Of a DNA stretch of 24,521 bases, positions 7,927 to 15,498 are shown piece by piece; position 1 is the first letter of the stretch, and every line of letters starts with the position of its first letter. The stretch comes from Wohlfahrtiimonas sp. Its GTDB lineage: Bacteria; Pseudomonadota; Gammaproteobacteria; Cardiobacteriales; Wohlfahrtiimonadaceae. The notes under the pieces were generated by a model. It had not been told where the DNA came from and searched no databases. It saw nothing but the letters and a program-made list of their open reading frames with translations. Where the stretch lies: contig JASLHB010000095.1 in NCBI GenBank assembly GCA_030149965.1, positions 1 through 24,521 of the forward strand. The letters are read 5' to 3'. Made by a program: the position numbers and the translations under genes.

Positions 7927-8469
7927 ATGATCAATAAAGGGCAGGGAATTGTGTATAGCAATGATTGGAGTGAACAAAACTTCTTAGTAGAACTATTAGA
8001 AGCACATCAATATGATGTTTCTCAATATCAATCGTTATTGGAGGTTCAATCTTTAACGCAAGGATTAGAGAAATTGAATTCGAATTTTAGTGTCGAATTA
8101 TTGAGTTTATCTGAATCCATTGAGCATCCAAATTATTTCAGCCGCCGAGTCATTTTAAAATTGGATGATCAGCCAGTGATTTGGGCAGAAAGTTTATGTG
8201 ATGTTCAAAGTGAATTTTGGCGTGAATATCTCAATTGTGGCACCCAATCTTTGGGCAGGAAATTATTTTCAGGTGATACAATTGAACGAACACCATTTTT
8301 TTATAAAATTTTTATAGATAAAGAATTACCATTTGATTTACCCAATGATTATTTAAGTGGGCAAATAATCATCGCAAGACAATCAGTATTTACTTATAAA
8401 AATGAAAAACTTTGCTTAACTGAATGGTATTTGCCGAATTTACAAGGATTTCTAGCAAATCAAAAATAA
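7927..8469 (+). CDS. ubiC: Chorismate lyase (UbiC-like)
   Basis: UbiC removes pyruvate from chorismate to give 4-hydroxybenzoate, the ring precursor of ubiquinone. The 180-residue protein matches the family in order. SLTQGLE comes first, then SRRVIL with the arginine equivalent to E. coli Arg76. SLGRKLF corresponds to PLGRYLF in E. coli, and near the end LTEWYLP carries the glutamate equivalent to Glu155. Overall similarity is modest, but both key residues are kept. The start is uncertain: ATG 7927 has no clear ribosome binding site, whereas GTG 7951 has AAAGGG and AGGGA upstream. The gene is nine bases after the DUF481 gene and probably co-transcribed. The usual partner ubiA is not here. Confidence 0.75.
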   Translation: MINKGQGIVYSNDWSEQNFLVELLEAHQYDVSQYQSLLEVQSLTQGLEKLNSNFSVELLSLSESIEHPNYFSRRVILKLDDQPVIWAESLCDVQSEFWREYLNCGTQSLGRKLFSGDTIERTPFFYKIFIDKELPFDLPNDYLSGQIIIARQSVFTYKNEKLCLTEWYLPNLQGFLANQK

Positions 8470-8472
8470 AGC

Positions 8473-8500
8473 ATGAAAGGCAAAAATAAATAACTATAAT
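8473..8500 (+). promoter_or_regulatory. Candidate promoter of the SLC13-type transporter
   Basis: A perfect TATAAT lies at 8495-8500, 36 bases before the transporter ATG. The -35 region (ATGAAA, 8473-8478) is a poor match. No terminator is visible between ubiC and this gene, so read-through is also possible. Confidence 0.35.
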
Positions 8501-8536
8501 GCAGCATAATATTTATCGAATAAAAGAAAAATAACT

Positions 8537-10372
8537 ATGTCTCAAGAATTAATTATTGTTTTGCTCCTTTTGCTTGCTGCAATTATTGCCTTTATGATTA
8601 ATAAACCACGAATGGATGTTGTGGCTGTTTGTGCATTATTGGCTTTGCCTGTTACTGGTAGTGTAACTTTAGATCAAGCTTTGGCAGGATTCAGTGATAG
8701 CAGCGTTTTAATTGTTGCTGTATTTTTCATTATTGGTGATGGTTTAGTACGAACTGGCGTTGCCTTTAAAGTAGGTGATTGGCTCGTTCGACAATCGAAA
8801 AATAGTGAAACAAGATTAATCGTATTATTGATGATCTCCGTAGCGCTATTAGGTTCTGTGATGAGTTCTACGGGAATCGTAGCAATCTTTATTCCCATCG
8901 TATTAAGTATTGCCACAAAAATGAAAGCGGATACTCGAAGATTGATGATGCCATTAAGTTTTGCAGGCTTAATCAGTGGCATGTTGACATTAGTATCAAC
9001 GGCACCTAACTTAGTAGTTTCTGCACAATTAGAGCAAGCTGGACATCACTCTTTTGAGTTCTTTTCTTTTACGCCAATAGGTTTAATTATTCTATTTGTG
9101 GGCGTATTTTATATGCTATTTGCACGTAGATTCTTAAGTAAACCGAATGATAAAAATGGTGGCGTTCCTAAAGATGCTCGAGTGCATATTGAAGATTTAG
9201 TGCATCAATATAATTTAAAAGGACGCAATCACCGTGCGCGTATTGGTGAAGGATCGCCATTGGCTGGTAAGCGTTTGTCCGAGTTACATTTAAGAGAAAG
9301 ACATGGTGCCAATATTATTGCAGTAGAACGTCGATTAAGCCGTATTAAGAACGTTGTGTTGGATGCTGTTTCGGATCGTGTTTTGCAAGAGAATGATATT
9401 TTATTATTTGATTTCTTCTATCCTGAACAGATCAATGATTTTTGCTTAGAATTTAAATTGATGTCGTTGCCATTATTGAGCAGTTACTTCAATGAACATT
9501 CTCGTGAAATTGGTATGGTTGAAGTAACCATTCATCCTGATTCTAATTTAATTGATAAAACAGTTTTAGAAAATGCTTTTAGATCTAATTACAATTTGAA
9601 CGTGATTGGTATGAAGCGCAAAGGTGAAATTCTCGAAAGTGAATTATTGAGTGAGCGATTAAAGCAGGGCGATACTTTGCTCGTGATTGGTATGTGGAAA
9701 GATGTTCGTCAATTACAAACGATGAAGGATGATTTTGTTGTATTAACAGTGCCAGCAGAAATTGATGAAGTTGCGCCAGCAATGGAAAAAGCGCCATATG
9801 CAATTGGCGTATTGGTTGTGACAGTTGCATTGATGATCGCAGGTGTTTTTCCAACGGTATTGGTAGCAATTTTCGGTGCTCTTTTAATGGGAGCATTTGG
9901 TTGTATTACGATGGATAGCGCTTATAAGTCTATTCATTGGCCAAGTTTAATTTTGATCGTGGGAATGTTTCCATTCGCATTAGCATTGCAAAATACTGGC
10001 GGTGTTGATTTGGCTGTGAAATTCTTATTAGAAATTGGTGGCGATGCTAGCCCAAGAATATTATTAATGATGTTATTTGGTGTTACAGCGATCATTGGTT
10101 TATTTATTTCTAATACTGCCACGGCGATTTTATTAGCGCCGATTGCAATTCAAACAGCTGCAACATTGGGTGTTTCACCTTATCCATTTGCCATGACTGT
10201 GGCATTAGCAGCTTCCGCCGCATTCATTACGCCAGTTTCTTCGCCGGTGAATACATTAGTTGTTGCACCTGGGAATTATACCTTTGGTGACTTTGTAAAA
10301 GTTGGTTTACCTTTCGCGATGATTGTAATGTTCATTGCTGTGATTTTTGTACCGATTTTATTTCCAATATAA
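8537..10372 (+). CDS. SLC13-family permease with two RCK_C (TrkA-C) domains
   Basis: An inner-membrane anion symporter of the divalent anion/Na+ type; relatives carry sulfate, dicarboxylates or other anions. The 611-residue protein has about five membrane segments in residues 1-200. Two cytoplasmic RCK_C regulatory domains follow, at about 229-295 (GEGSPLAGKRLSEL) and 327-405 (HPDSNLIDKTVL). A second membrane half, about 418-610, includes SNTATAILLAPIA and ITPVSSPVNTLVVAPG, which are typical of this family. Size and layout resemble E. coli YfbS. The substrate cannot be named. The ribosome binding site is weak (AAAAGAAAAATAACT). No sulfur-assimilation or dicarboxylate gene lies beside it to suggest a substrate. 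Confidence 0.85.
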   Translation: MSQELIIVLLLLLAAIIAFMINKPRMDVVAVCALLALPVTGSVTLDQALAGFSDSSVLIVAVFFIIGDGLVRTGVAFKVGDWLVRQSKNSETRLIVLLMISVALLGSVMSSTGIVAIFIPIVLSIATKMKADTRRLMMPLSFAGLISGMLTLVSTAPNLVVSAQLEQAGHHSFEFFSFTPIGLIILFVGVFYMLFARRFLSKPNDKNGGVPKDARVHIEDLVHQYNLKGRNHRARIGEGSPLAGKRLSELHLRERHGANIIAVERRLSRIKNVVLDAVSDRVLQENDILLFDFFYPEQINDFCLEFKLMSLPLLSSYFNEHSREIGMVEVTIHPDSNLIDKTVLENAFRSNYNLNVIGMKRKGEILESELLSERLKQGDTLLVIGMWKDVRQLQTMKDDFVVLTVPAEIDEVAPAMEKAPYAIGVLVVTVALMIAGVFPTVLVAIFGALLMGAFGCITMDSAYKSIHWPSLILIVGMFPFALALQNTGGVDLAVKFLLEIGGDASPRILLMMLFGVTAIIGLFISNTATAILLAPIAIQTAATLGVSPYPFAMTVALAASAAFITPVSSPVNTLVVAPGNYTFGDFVKVGLPFAMIVMFIAVIFVPILFPI

Positions 10373-10443
10373 TCAATATTAGCTATTCCATTTATATGAT
10401 ATATAAGTTTTAATGATACTTTAGACCAAAAGGAGAATGAGGA

Positions 10444-10986
10444 ATGAAATACGCAAACCCAATTTTAGTGTTCGTAGATGTTCAAGAGAAATTGAATAAT
10501 GTGATTCATGATAAAGATGAATTAATCCCTCGTTTAGAAAAATTATTAAAAGGTTTAGAATTATTGAATGTTCCTGTGCTTTGGTTGGAACAATATCCGC
10601 AAGGCTTAGGTGAAACTGTTGGATCATTGAAAGAATTATTAGTAGCTGGCGGTTATTCACCCACTGTGAAAAACACATTCAGTGCTTGGGGAAATCTAGA
10701 GTTTCAAGCAAAATTGAAAGAATCAGGTGCGGATCATATTTTATTAGCTGGCGTTGAATCTCATATTTGCGTGTTCCAAACAGCAAGAGATTTATTGCTC
10801 GAAAACTATGATGTGGACGTGATTGTGGATTGTGTTTCATCACGCACAAAAGAGAATAAAGATCTCGGAATTGATCGAATGATTGGTTATGGTGCAGGCA
10901 CAACAGGTTTAGAATCTTTGTTATTTGAGTTATTAGAAACAGCAGAACATCCTAAATTTAAGGATATTAGCCGTTTGATTAAATAA
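10444..10986 (+). CDS. Isochorismatase-family cysteine hydrolase
   Basis: A cytoplasmic alpha/beta hydrolase of the isochorismatase-like fold. The expected Asp-Lys-Cys triad is visible: Asp12 in LVFVDVQEKL, Lys76 in VKNTFSAW and Cys109 in GVESHICVFQTA. The 180-residue length and the LAGVESHICV signature match the YcaC/ISOC-type branch rather than true isochorismatases, which are longer and lie in siderophore operons. The natural substrate is unknown. AGGAG at 10431-10435, eight bases before the ATG, gives a secure start. A perfect hairpin terminator closes the unit. Closeness to a chorismate lyase two genes upstream is probably coincidence, because a separate transporter lies between them. 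Confidence 0.9.
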   Translation: MKYANPILVFVDVQEKLNNVIHDKDELIPRLEKLLKGLELLNVPVLWLEQYPQGLGETVGSLKELLVAGGYSPTVKNTFSAWGNLEFQAKLKESGADHILLAGVESHICVFQTARDLLLENYDVDVIVDCVSSRTKENKDLGIDRMIGYGAGTTGLESLLFELLETAEHPKFKDISRLIK

Positions 10987-11005
10987 TGATATATCAAATA
11001 TTTTG

Positions 11006-11031
11006 AAAAGGCTGATGGTTCAGCCTTTTTT
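11006..11031 (+). terminator. Intrinsic terminator after the isochorismatase-family gene
   Basis: AAAAGGCTGA (11006-11015), a TGGT loop and TCAGCCTTTT (11020-11029) form a perfect 10-base-pair stem running into a T tract. It starts 19 bases after the stop codon. Confidence 0.9.
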
Positions 11032-11049
11032 ATTATCAGCCATTTGGCA

Positions 11050-11055
11050 TATAAT
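11050..11055 (+). promoter_or_regulatory. Candidate -10 box for the AmpE-like gene
   Basis: A perfect TATAAT lies 40 bases before the ATG and 19 bases beyond the preceding terminator. The corresponding -35 region falls in the T tract of that terminator and is not a good match. Confidence 0.35.
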
Positions 11056-11095
11056 GATTTTATAAGCTAATAATAACGATAAAGGCAATTGAATC

Positions 11096-12043
11096 ATGAT
11101 TTTGTTTATAACTTTACTCATCAACAACATGATTGGGCATTATGATTTTCAATATAAATATATTAGCTTTGCTGCATGGATTGAAAAGCTAGGCACATTA
11201 TTTGATAAGTCATTAGAGTTTTTAAGGCAATATCCCGTCTATGTGTTTTTTGGTGCTGTCACGATTACGGCTGGGTTTGGATATGCTTATCAGAAATCTA
11301 TTGATCCAATGATGGCAAAAGAAATGTATTTATTAACGTATTCATATTGGTTGAGTACGTATGTTTGGTTCGTAATATATATATTCATTTTTATAGATTT
11401 AGTATTTTATTTAAAGTTAAAAAAGATTTGGGCGTTGCTGAAGTGCGAAGATTTTACAAATGCAAAGCAGCTGATGTTACAGATCACACAAATTCCTATT
11501 AATAATATGAATGATATTTACAATGAGTTAGTTATTTGGATCACACATAATTCTCTATATCGAATCTTTTTACCGTTGTTTTATTACATGTTAGGTGATT
11601 TGCCATTTGTATTAGGTTATTACATGCTGTATCCATTTTTTAGACAATTGCCAAAATTACATTATCTTATTCTTTATTTTCCAATAATTTTACTAGCAAT
11701 TGTTGGCACTATTTTATCTGTATTAACTGGAAATATTGCTAGCATTATCGATGAATCATGGGGCGCAATACGTTATTGTTCAAAAAATGAATCTATTTTA
11801 CAAAATAGTGATGCTAACTATTTATCTGTAGGATTCATGATATCTATGGGGGTTAATATTCGATATCATAATATTTATAATCAGCAGCTCATTGACTCAC
11901 CAAAAATTCAAAAAGAAACAACACAGGGTGAATTGAATGAGTGGGCTATTCAGCATTTACTTAAAGATAGAAATATTACTTTGCCGATCTATGCTTTATG
12001 TCTAGGCTCTGTGATTAAATATTTTTTATTTGGTTCGCTTTGA
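11096..12043 (+). CDS. AmpE-like integral membrane protein
   Basis: A 315-residue protein with about four hydrophobic segments, near residues 48-64, 85-108, 160-180 and 190-215, and a short one at the C-terminus. It begins MILFITLLI, like MTLFTTLL in E. coli AmpE. The stretch from about 120 to 185 follows the AmpE pattern: a helix with a -QIP- turn, then ELVIWITHNSLYRIFLPLFYY and a second membrane segment. AmpE belongs to the AmpE/CobD-CbiB superfamily and is linked to beta-lactamase induction through the peptidoglycan-recycling amidase AmpD. No ampD is present here, and the similarity is distant, so this is a moderate-confidence call by pattern. AAAGG ten bases before the ATG is the likely ribosome binding site. 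Its base composition is like its neighbours'. Confidence 0.5.
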   Translation: MILFITLLINNMIGHYDFQYKYISFAAWIEKLGTLFDKSLEFLRQYPVYVFFGAVTITAGFGYAYQKSIDPMMAKEMYLLTYSYWLSTYVWFVIYIFIFIDLVFYLKLKKIWALLKCEDFTNAKQLMLQITQIPINNMNDIYNELVIWITHNSLYRIFLPLFYYMLGDLPFVLGYYMLYPFFRQLPKLHYLILYFPIILLAIVGTILSVLTGNIASIIDESWGAIRYCSKNESILQNSDANYLSVGFMISMGVNIRYHNIYNQQLIDSPKIQKETTQGELNEWAIQHLLKDRNITLPIYALCLGSVIKYFLFGSL

Positions 12044-12094
12044 GTAAAAATCTTGATTAAAAGCAGTTCTATCACAGTTATTGATTAGATTCGC

Positions 12095-12121
12095 TGGTAA
12101 AATGGAGAAAGATCCCCATTT
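12095..12121 (+). promoter_or_regulatory. Candidate extended -10 promoter with overlapping inverted repeat, upstream of the DyP peroxidase
   Basis: TGG-TAAAAT (12095-12103) fits an extended -10 box about 70 bases before the ATG. AAATGG (12100-12105) and CCATTT (12116-12121) form an inverted repeat with a 10-base centre across the expected start site. It could be an operator for stress or metal control, but it matches no Fur or OxyR consensus that I recognise. Confidence 0.35.
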
Positions 12122-12172
12122 CTGTATTAGGATTATCAACAAAATTTATATTAAGTTAGGGAGCATTGGATA

Positions 12173-13084
12173 ATGAGTGAATTGAATTATCAAGACGGCA
12201 CAGTGTTAGAAAATAGAGATCATGCAATTTTTATTGAAGCAAATTTTAAAACAGATGATTTAGATGCAATTAAAGATGCGATTGGTGATTTCAGTGCGCG
12301 CCTTCGTTCATATAAAACGCGCTTTGGTCACATGGGATTATCTGCTGTTTTAGCATTTGGGCGTGATGCTTGGACAAAGCTCTCAGGCGATGCTGAAAGT
12401 GCAGAAGAGTTACATGACTTACAAACTATGGCAAAAGGCATGGTGCAAGGTACTCAGCGCGATATGTTTGTGCATATTTTGTCTTATGAGCACAAAATGA
12501 ATTTTACATTGGCGCAAGATTTTGTGAGCTGCTTTAAAGATCTCATTACGATTGAAGAAGAAGTTCATGGCTTTCGTTGGTTAGAAGCGCGTGATTTAAG
12601 TGGCTTTGTGGATGGTACAGAAAATCCTAAAGGTTTACAGGATCGTGCAGATGTTGCGATCATTCCTGAAGGCAAAGATGCTGGTGGAAGTTACGTGATC
12701 GCTCAGCGCTGGGTGCATGATATTGATAAATTCAATACATTTGATTTGGCGAAACAAGAAGGCACATTTGGTCGTACTAAGCATGATGATATTGAAATGG
12801 CTGATGAAGATAAGCCAATTGGTGCACATACAGAGCGCGTTGTGATCGAACAAGATGGCGAAGAATTAGAAATCGTGCGTCAAAGTTTGCCGTATGGATA
12901 TGCATCTTCTGAGAAAGGATTATATTTTGTGGGCTACTGTGCAAAATTATCATCCATTGATGCAATGTTGAAAAATATGTGTGGTGAAAATGATGAACAT
13001 TTTGATCTCATGTTTGGTTATACAAAAGCAGTGACAGGCAGCTATTTATATGTGCCTTCGATGGATCAATTGGATAATTTATAA
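12173..13084 (+). CDS. Dye-decolorising (DyP-type) haem peroxidase, YfeX-like
   Basis: A cytoplasmic haem b peroxidase that uses hydrogen peroxide to oxidise dyes or porphyrinogen-type substrates. The 303-residue protein resembles E. coli YfeX throughout. GFVDGTENP at 144-152 contains the catalytic Asp147 of the GxxDG motif. His219 in GAHTERV is the expected axial haem ligand, and Arg236 in VRQSLPYG is the distal arginine. All three sit four positions after their YfeX counterparts. There is no Tat or Sec signal, so it acts in the cytoplasm. No encapsulin gene is adjacent, and the C-terminus (PSMDQLDNL) lacks an obvious cargo tag. The gene has its own upstream region and a downstream hairpin, so it appears monocistronic. 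AGGGAG before the ATG supports the start. Confidence 0.93.
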   Translation: MSELNYQDGTVLENRDHAIFIEANFKTDDLDAIKDAIGDFSARLRSYKTRFGHMGLSAVLAFGRDAWTKLSGDAESAEELHDLQTMAKGMVQGTQRDMFVHILSYEHKMNFTLAQDFVSCFKDLITIEEEVHGFRWLEARDLSGFVDGTENPKGLQDRADVAIIPEGKDAGGSYVIAQRWVHDIDKFNTFDLAKQEGTFGRTKHDDIEMADEDKPIGAHTERVVIEQDGEELEIVRQSLPYGYASSEKGLYFVGYCAKLSSIDAMLKNMCGENDEHFDLMFGYTKAVTGSYLYVPSMDQLDNL

Positions 13085-13109
13085 TATTTGTCAGGTTTGA
13101 ACGAATATT

Positions 13110-13133
13110 AAGCGAAACAGTGAAGTTTCGCTT
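13110..13133 (+). terminator. Hairpin after the DyP peroxidase gene, probable terminator
   Basis: AAGCGAAAC (13110-13118), an AGTGAA loop and GTTTCGCTT (13125-13133) form a perfect 9-base-pair stem, 25 bases after the stop codon. The following CTCATTTCAT is only partly T-rich, so termination may be incomplete. Confidence 0.65.
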
Positions 13134-13234
13134 CTCATTTCATACAAACTGTATTAATGTGAATCTGTAGAAAGTAGTCGTAGAAAAAGAATTTAGAATA
13201 GATTGTTTCAACTCGATAGATAAGGAGTAGCTAT

Positions 13235-13576
13235 ATGAATATTAATATAACTGGCGATGGTTTAGAGTTAACACCTGCACTACACGAACACGTTAAAGAG
13301 CGTTTGAATAAAATCGAACGTCATCGTGATCAAATCACACAAGTAGACGTTGTTTTATCTGTAACAAATAAACGTCAAAAAGCTGAAATCACTATGATAG
13401 TGCCTCATTCACCAGATATTAATGCTGAATCAACAACAGACGATTTATATATATCTATTGATGAGGCTGTAGATAAATTAAGTAAACAATATCTGAAGAT
13501 GAAAGACAAAGCGATGACATTGCAGCGTCAGCGTCAGGAGCATGAAAAAGAAGAATCAGAGGAAGTTGCAGAGTAA
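13235..13576 (+). CDS. hpf: Ribosome hibernation promoting factor (short HPF/RaiA family)
   Basis: HPF binds the 30S decoding centre and promotes inactive 100S ribosome dimers in stationary phase. The 113-residue protein has the single S30AE domain of the short type: MNINITGDGLELTPALHEHV at the N-terminus, a basic RLNKIERHRDQI helix, and the DLYISIDEAVDKLSKQYLKMKDK helix near residues 70-93. An acidic tail (EKEESEEVAE) follows and slightly exceeds the 95-residue E. coli protein. AAGGAG upstream of the ATG is a strong ribosome binding site. In many gammaproteobacteria hpf follows rpoN; here it stands alone between the DyP gene and the cell wall cluster. RaiA (YfiA) is a close alternative name. 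Confidence 0.9.
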   Translation: MNINITGDGLELTPALHEHVKERLNKIERHRDQITQVDVVLSVTNKRQKAEITMIVPHSPDINAESTTDDLYISIDEAVDKLSKQYLKMKDKAMTLQRQRQEHEKEESEEVAE

Positions 13577-13589
13577 TATTTGCACTTTC

Positions 13590-13628
13590 AAAACCTTAAA
13601 AATGGTAATCTATTTTTAAGGTTTTTTT
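13590..13628 (+). terminator. Intrinsic terminator of hpf
   Basis: AAAACCTTAAAAAT (13590-13603) pairs perfectly with ATTTTTAAGGTTTT (13612-13625) over 14 base pairs around an 8-base loop, ending in seven T. It lies 13 bases after the hpf stop and ends five bases before the first possible start codon of the next gene. Confidence 0.85.
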
Positions 13629-13641
13629 ATGCGTGAAAGAA

Positions 13642-14133
13642 ATGAATAAAATTATTATGAGCATTGCATTGTTGGGCTTTGCTGTTGCTTATGTTGCATG
13701 GCACATTGTTTATCGAAATGATCCAAAAATTAATATAATTGATAACTTGGCCATTAAAAATAGTGCAACTGATCAATTACCTTTTCAATGGTTAAGGCAA
13801 AGTTATGTCACCAAAAATGGCACAGAATCCTTAGTGGAAGAAAAGGAAGAGTGCTTCAGTTTATATGAATTGAAAACGTTATATTCTGCGGATAAAGATG
13901 TGAAAAATTTACAGAAATTTTGTGATAGCGCAGTTGAAAATACAGTAGATGGGTATAAAATTTCAGCTTCTTGCAAAAATCAATCAGCAAGATTTTATGT
14001 AGATGTTAAATTAACCACCATGCATTACAAATTGCATGAATGGCAACAAACAATTCTTGATATTAACCATACAATGATCCAGCAAGAAAGGATCACTTTC
14101 CAACAACAGGGAACATGCAATGTTACCAATTGA
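13642..14133 (+). CDS. Unrecognised single-pass membrane protein overlapping murD
   Basis: I do not recognise this protein. It has one N-terminal membrane segment (IIMSIALLGFAVAYVAWHIV) followed by about 140 hydrophilic residues, probably periplasmic. That part holds four cysteines (in EECFS, KFCDS, ASCKN and GTCNV), which could form two disulfides. There are no enzyme motifs. The start may be ATG 13642 or GTG 13633, which adds three residues; neither has a strong ribosome binding site. The 3' end overlaps murD by 14 bases, which implies translational coupling and co-expression with the cell wall genes. Where many relatives carry murF and mraY before murD, this gene stands alone. It is not FtsL, which lacks such a cysteine-rich domain. 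That the gene is real is likely; its function is open. Confidence 0.75.
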   Translation: MNKIIMSIALLGFAVAYVAWHIVYRNDPKINIIDNLAIKNSATDQLPFQWLRQSYVTKNGTESLVEEKEECFSLYELKTLYSADKDVKNLQKFCDSAVENTVDGYKISASCKNQSARFYVDVKLTTMHYKLHEWQQTILDINHTMIQQERITFQQQGTCNVTN

Positions 14134-15493
14134 TTTATCAGCAAAACATCTCGTGATCGGATTTGGCATCACAGGCTTATCCGTTGTCAAAACATTGGAT
14201 TATTTGGGTGCTCAGCACATTTGGGCAACGGATTCGCGTGATAATCCACCGAATAGCGATGAAATTAAAATGATCGCAACAGAGATTTTTGAAGGTGGAT
14301 TCAATCATGATTGGTTAGATCAATGTGATTATTTATGGTTAAGTCCAGGTGTTCCATTAGCGACGTCTGAATTGCAAGCTTGTTTACAGCGTTTGCCGAA
14401 AGATCGCGTGGGCGGTGATATTGAGTTATTTGCTCGTTTAACTCAAAAAGATACGATTGTTGGAATCACTGGCACGAATGGTAAAAGTACGGTGACAACA
14501 TTAACAGCTGATATTTTGTCGAATGATCGTGAACATATATTTGTGGGTGGCAATTTAGGTGAGCCTGCTTTGAACTTATGGTTAGAAGTTCAGCATGAAA
14601 ATATTCAAGATCCTACGTATGTTTTGGAGTTATCAAGTTTTCAATTGGAAACAACGGATAATTTAAATGTAGATGTTGGTGTAATTTTGAATTTAGCGCC
14701 AGATCATTTGGATCGTTACAATGGCTTTGATGATTACGCAAATGCGAAATTCAAGTTATTAGATATGGCGAAATGTTGGGTTGTGAACGATGAAGATCAA
14801 TATCTCATGGATCATATCGCAAGTCGTGCAATGCAAAAGCCAATGACAGGTTTTGCATTGAAGCAAACTGTTGAGGCAGGTTGGCAAATGAGTTGGCAGG
14901 ATGGACTACCTGTAGCAATTACAAATCATTCTATTTCAATTCCATTGAATGAAATTAGTATTGGCGGATTGCATAATTATGCGAATGTTATGGCATCTTG
15001 TTGTATTGCAGATGATTTGAAGGTTAGCGAACAAGCCTTAAGACAAACCGTTCAAACGTATCAAGCATTGCCTCATCGTTGTGTTTTAGTAAAAGAGATC
15101 AATAATATTCGTTATTATAATGATTCTAAAGCAACAAATTTACCTTCAACTGTTGCGGCGATTGAAGGATTCTTAGAGCCAAAATGGTTAATTTTAGGCG
15201 GAGTCACGAAAGATCAAGATTTCTCTGAGTTAATGACATTATTGGATAATCCAAATATGCTGGGCATTTATTTAATTGGTAAAGATGTCTCGGCGATTGC
15301 ACCACATATTCCAGCAAACTGTGAATCACATTATGTGGAAACTTTAGAAAATGCAGTCAGAGAAATCTATGCACGTGCAAAGAGTGGAGATGTTGTATTA
15401 TTCTCGCCTGCATGTGCTAGCTTCGATCAGTTTAAAAGTTTCAATGATCGCGGTGAGCATTTTATTCGTATTGTTGAAGCTTTAGAGAAATAG
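14120..15493 (+). CDS. murD: UDP-N-acetylmuramoylalanine--D-glutamate ligase
   Basis: Adds D-glutamate to UDP-MurNAc-L-Ala, the second amino acid of the peptidoglycan stem, in the cytoplasm with ATP. The 457-residue protein has an N-terminal nucleotide-binding fold beginning VIGFGITGLS. The ATP loop GTNGKST lies at residues 118-124, LELSSFQLE and LNLAPDHLDRY lie in the central domain, and HRCVLV and NDSKATN lie in the C-terminal domain, all typical of MurD. AGGGA seven bases before the ATG supports the start, which lies inside the upstream gene. ftsW begins five bases after its stop, so the two are expressed together. Confidence 0.97.
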   Translation: MLPIDLSAKHLVIGFGITGLSVVKTLDYLGAQHIWATDSRDNPPNSDEIKMIATEIFEGGFNHDWLDQCDYLWLSPGVPLATSELQACLQRLPKDRVGGDIELFARLTQKDTIVGITGTNGKSTVTTLTADILSNDREHIFVGGNLGEPALNLWLEVQHENIQDPTYVLELSSFQLETTDNLNVDVGVILNLAPDHLDRYNGFDDYANAKFKLLDMAKCWVVNDEDQYLMDHIASRAMQKPMTGFALKQTVEAGWQMSWQDGLPVAITNHSISIPLNEISIGGLHNYANVMASCCIADDLKVSEQALRQTVQTYQALPHRCVLVKEINNIRYYNDSKATNLPSTVAAIEGFLEPKWLILGGVTKDQDFSELMTLLDNPNMLGIYLIGKDVSAIAPHIPANCESHYVETLENAVREIYARAKSGDVVLFSPACASFDQFKSFNDRGEHFIRIVEALEK

Positions 15494-15498
15494 TTTGT

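Noticed and set aside
10444..10986. Isochorismatase as part of a siderophore or chorismate pathway with ubiC
   Set aside because: The protein is the short YcaC/ISOC type, a transporter gene separates it from ubiC, and no entA/B/C-like genes are present.
12173..13084. DyP peroxidase as an encapsulin cargo system
   Set aside because: No encapsulin shell gene is adjacent, the C-terminus has no recognisable targeting tag, and the protein fits the YfeX group, which is not a shell cargo.
13110..13133. Hairpin after the DyP gene as a small RNA or riboswitch
   Set aside because: It is a single short stem close to a stop codon and is explained more simply as a transcription terminator with a poor T tract.
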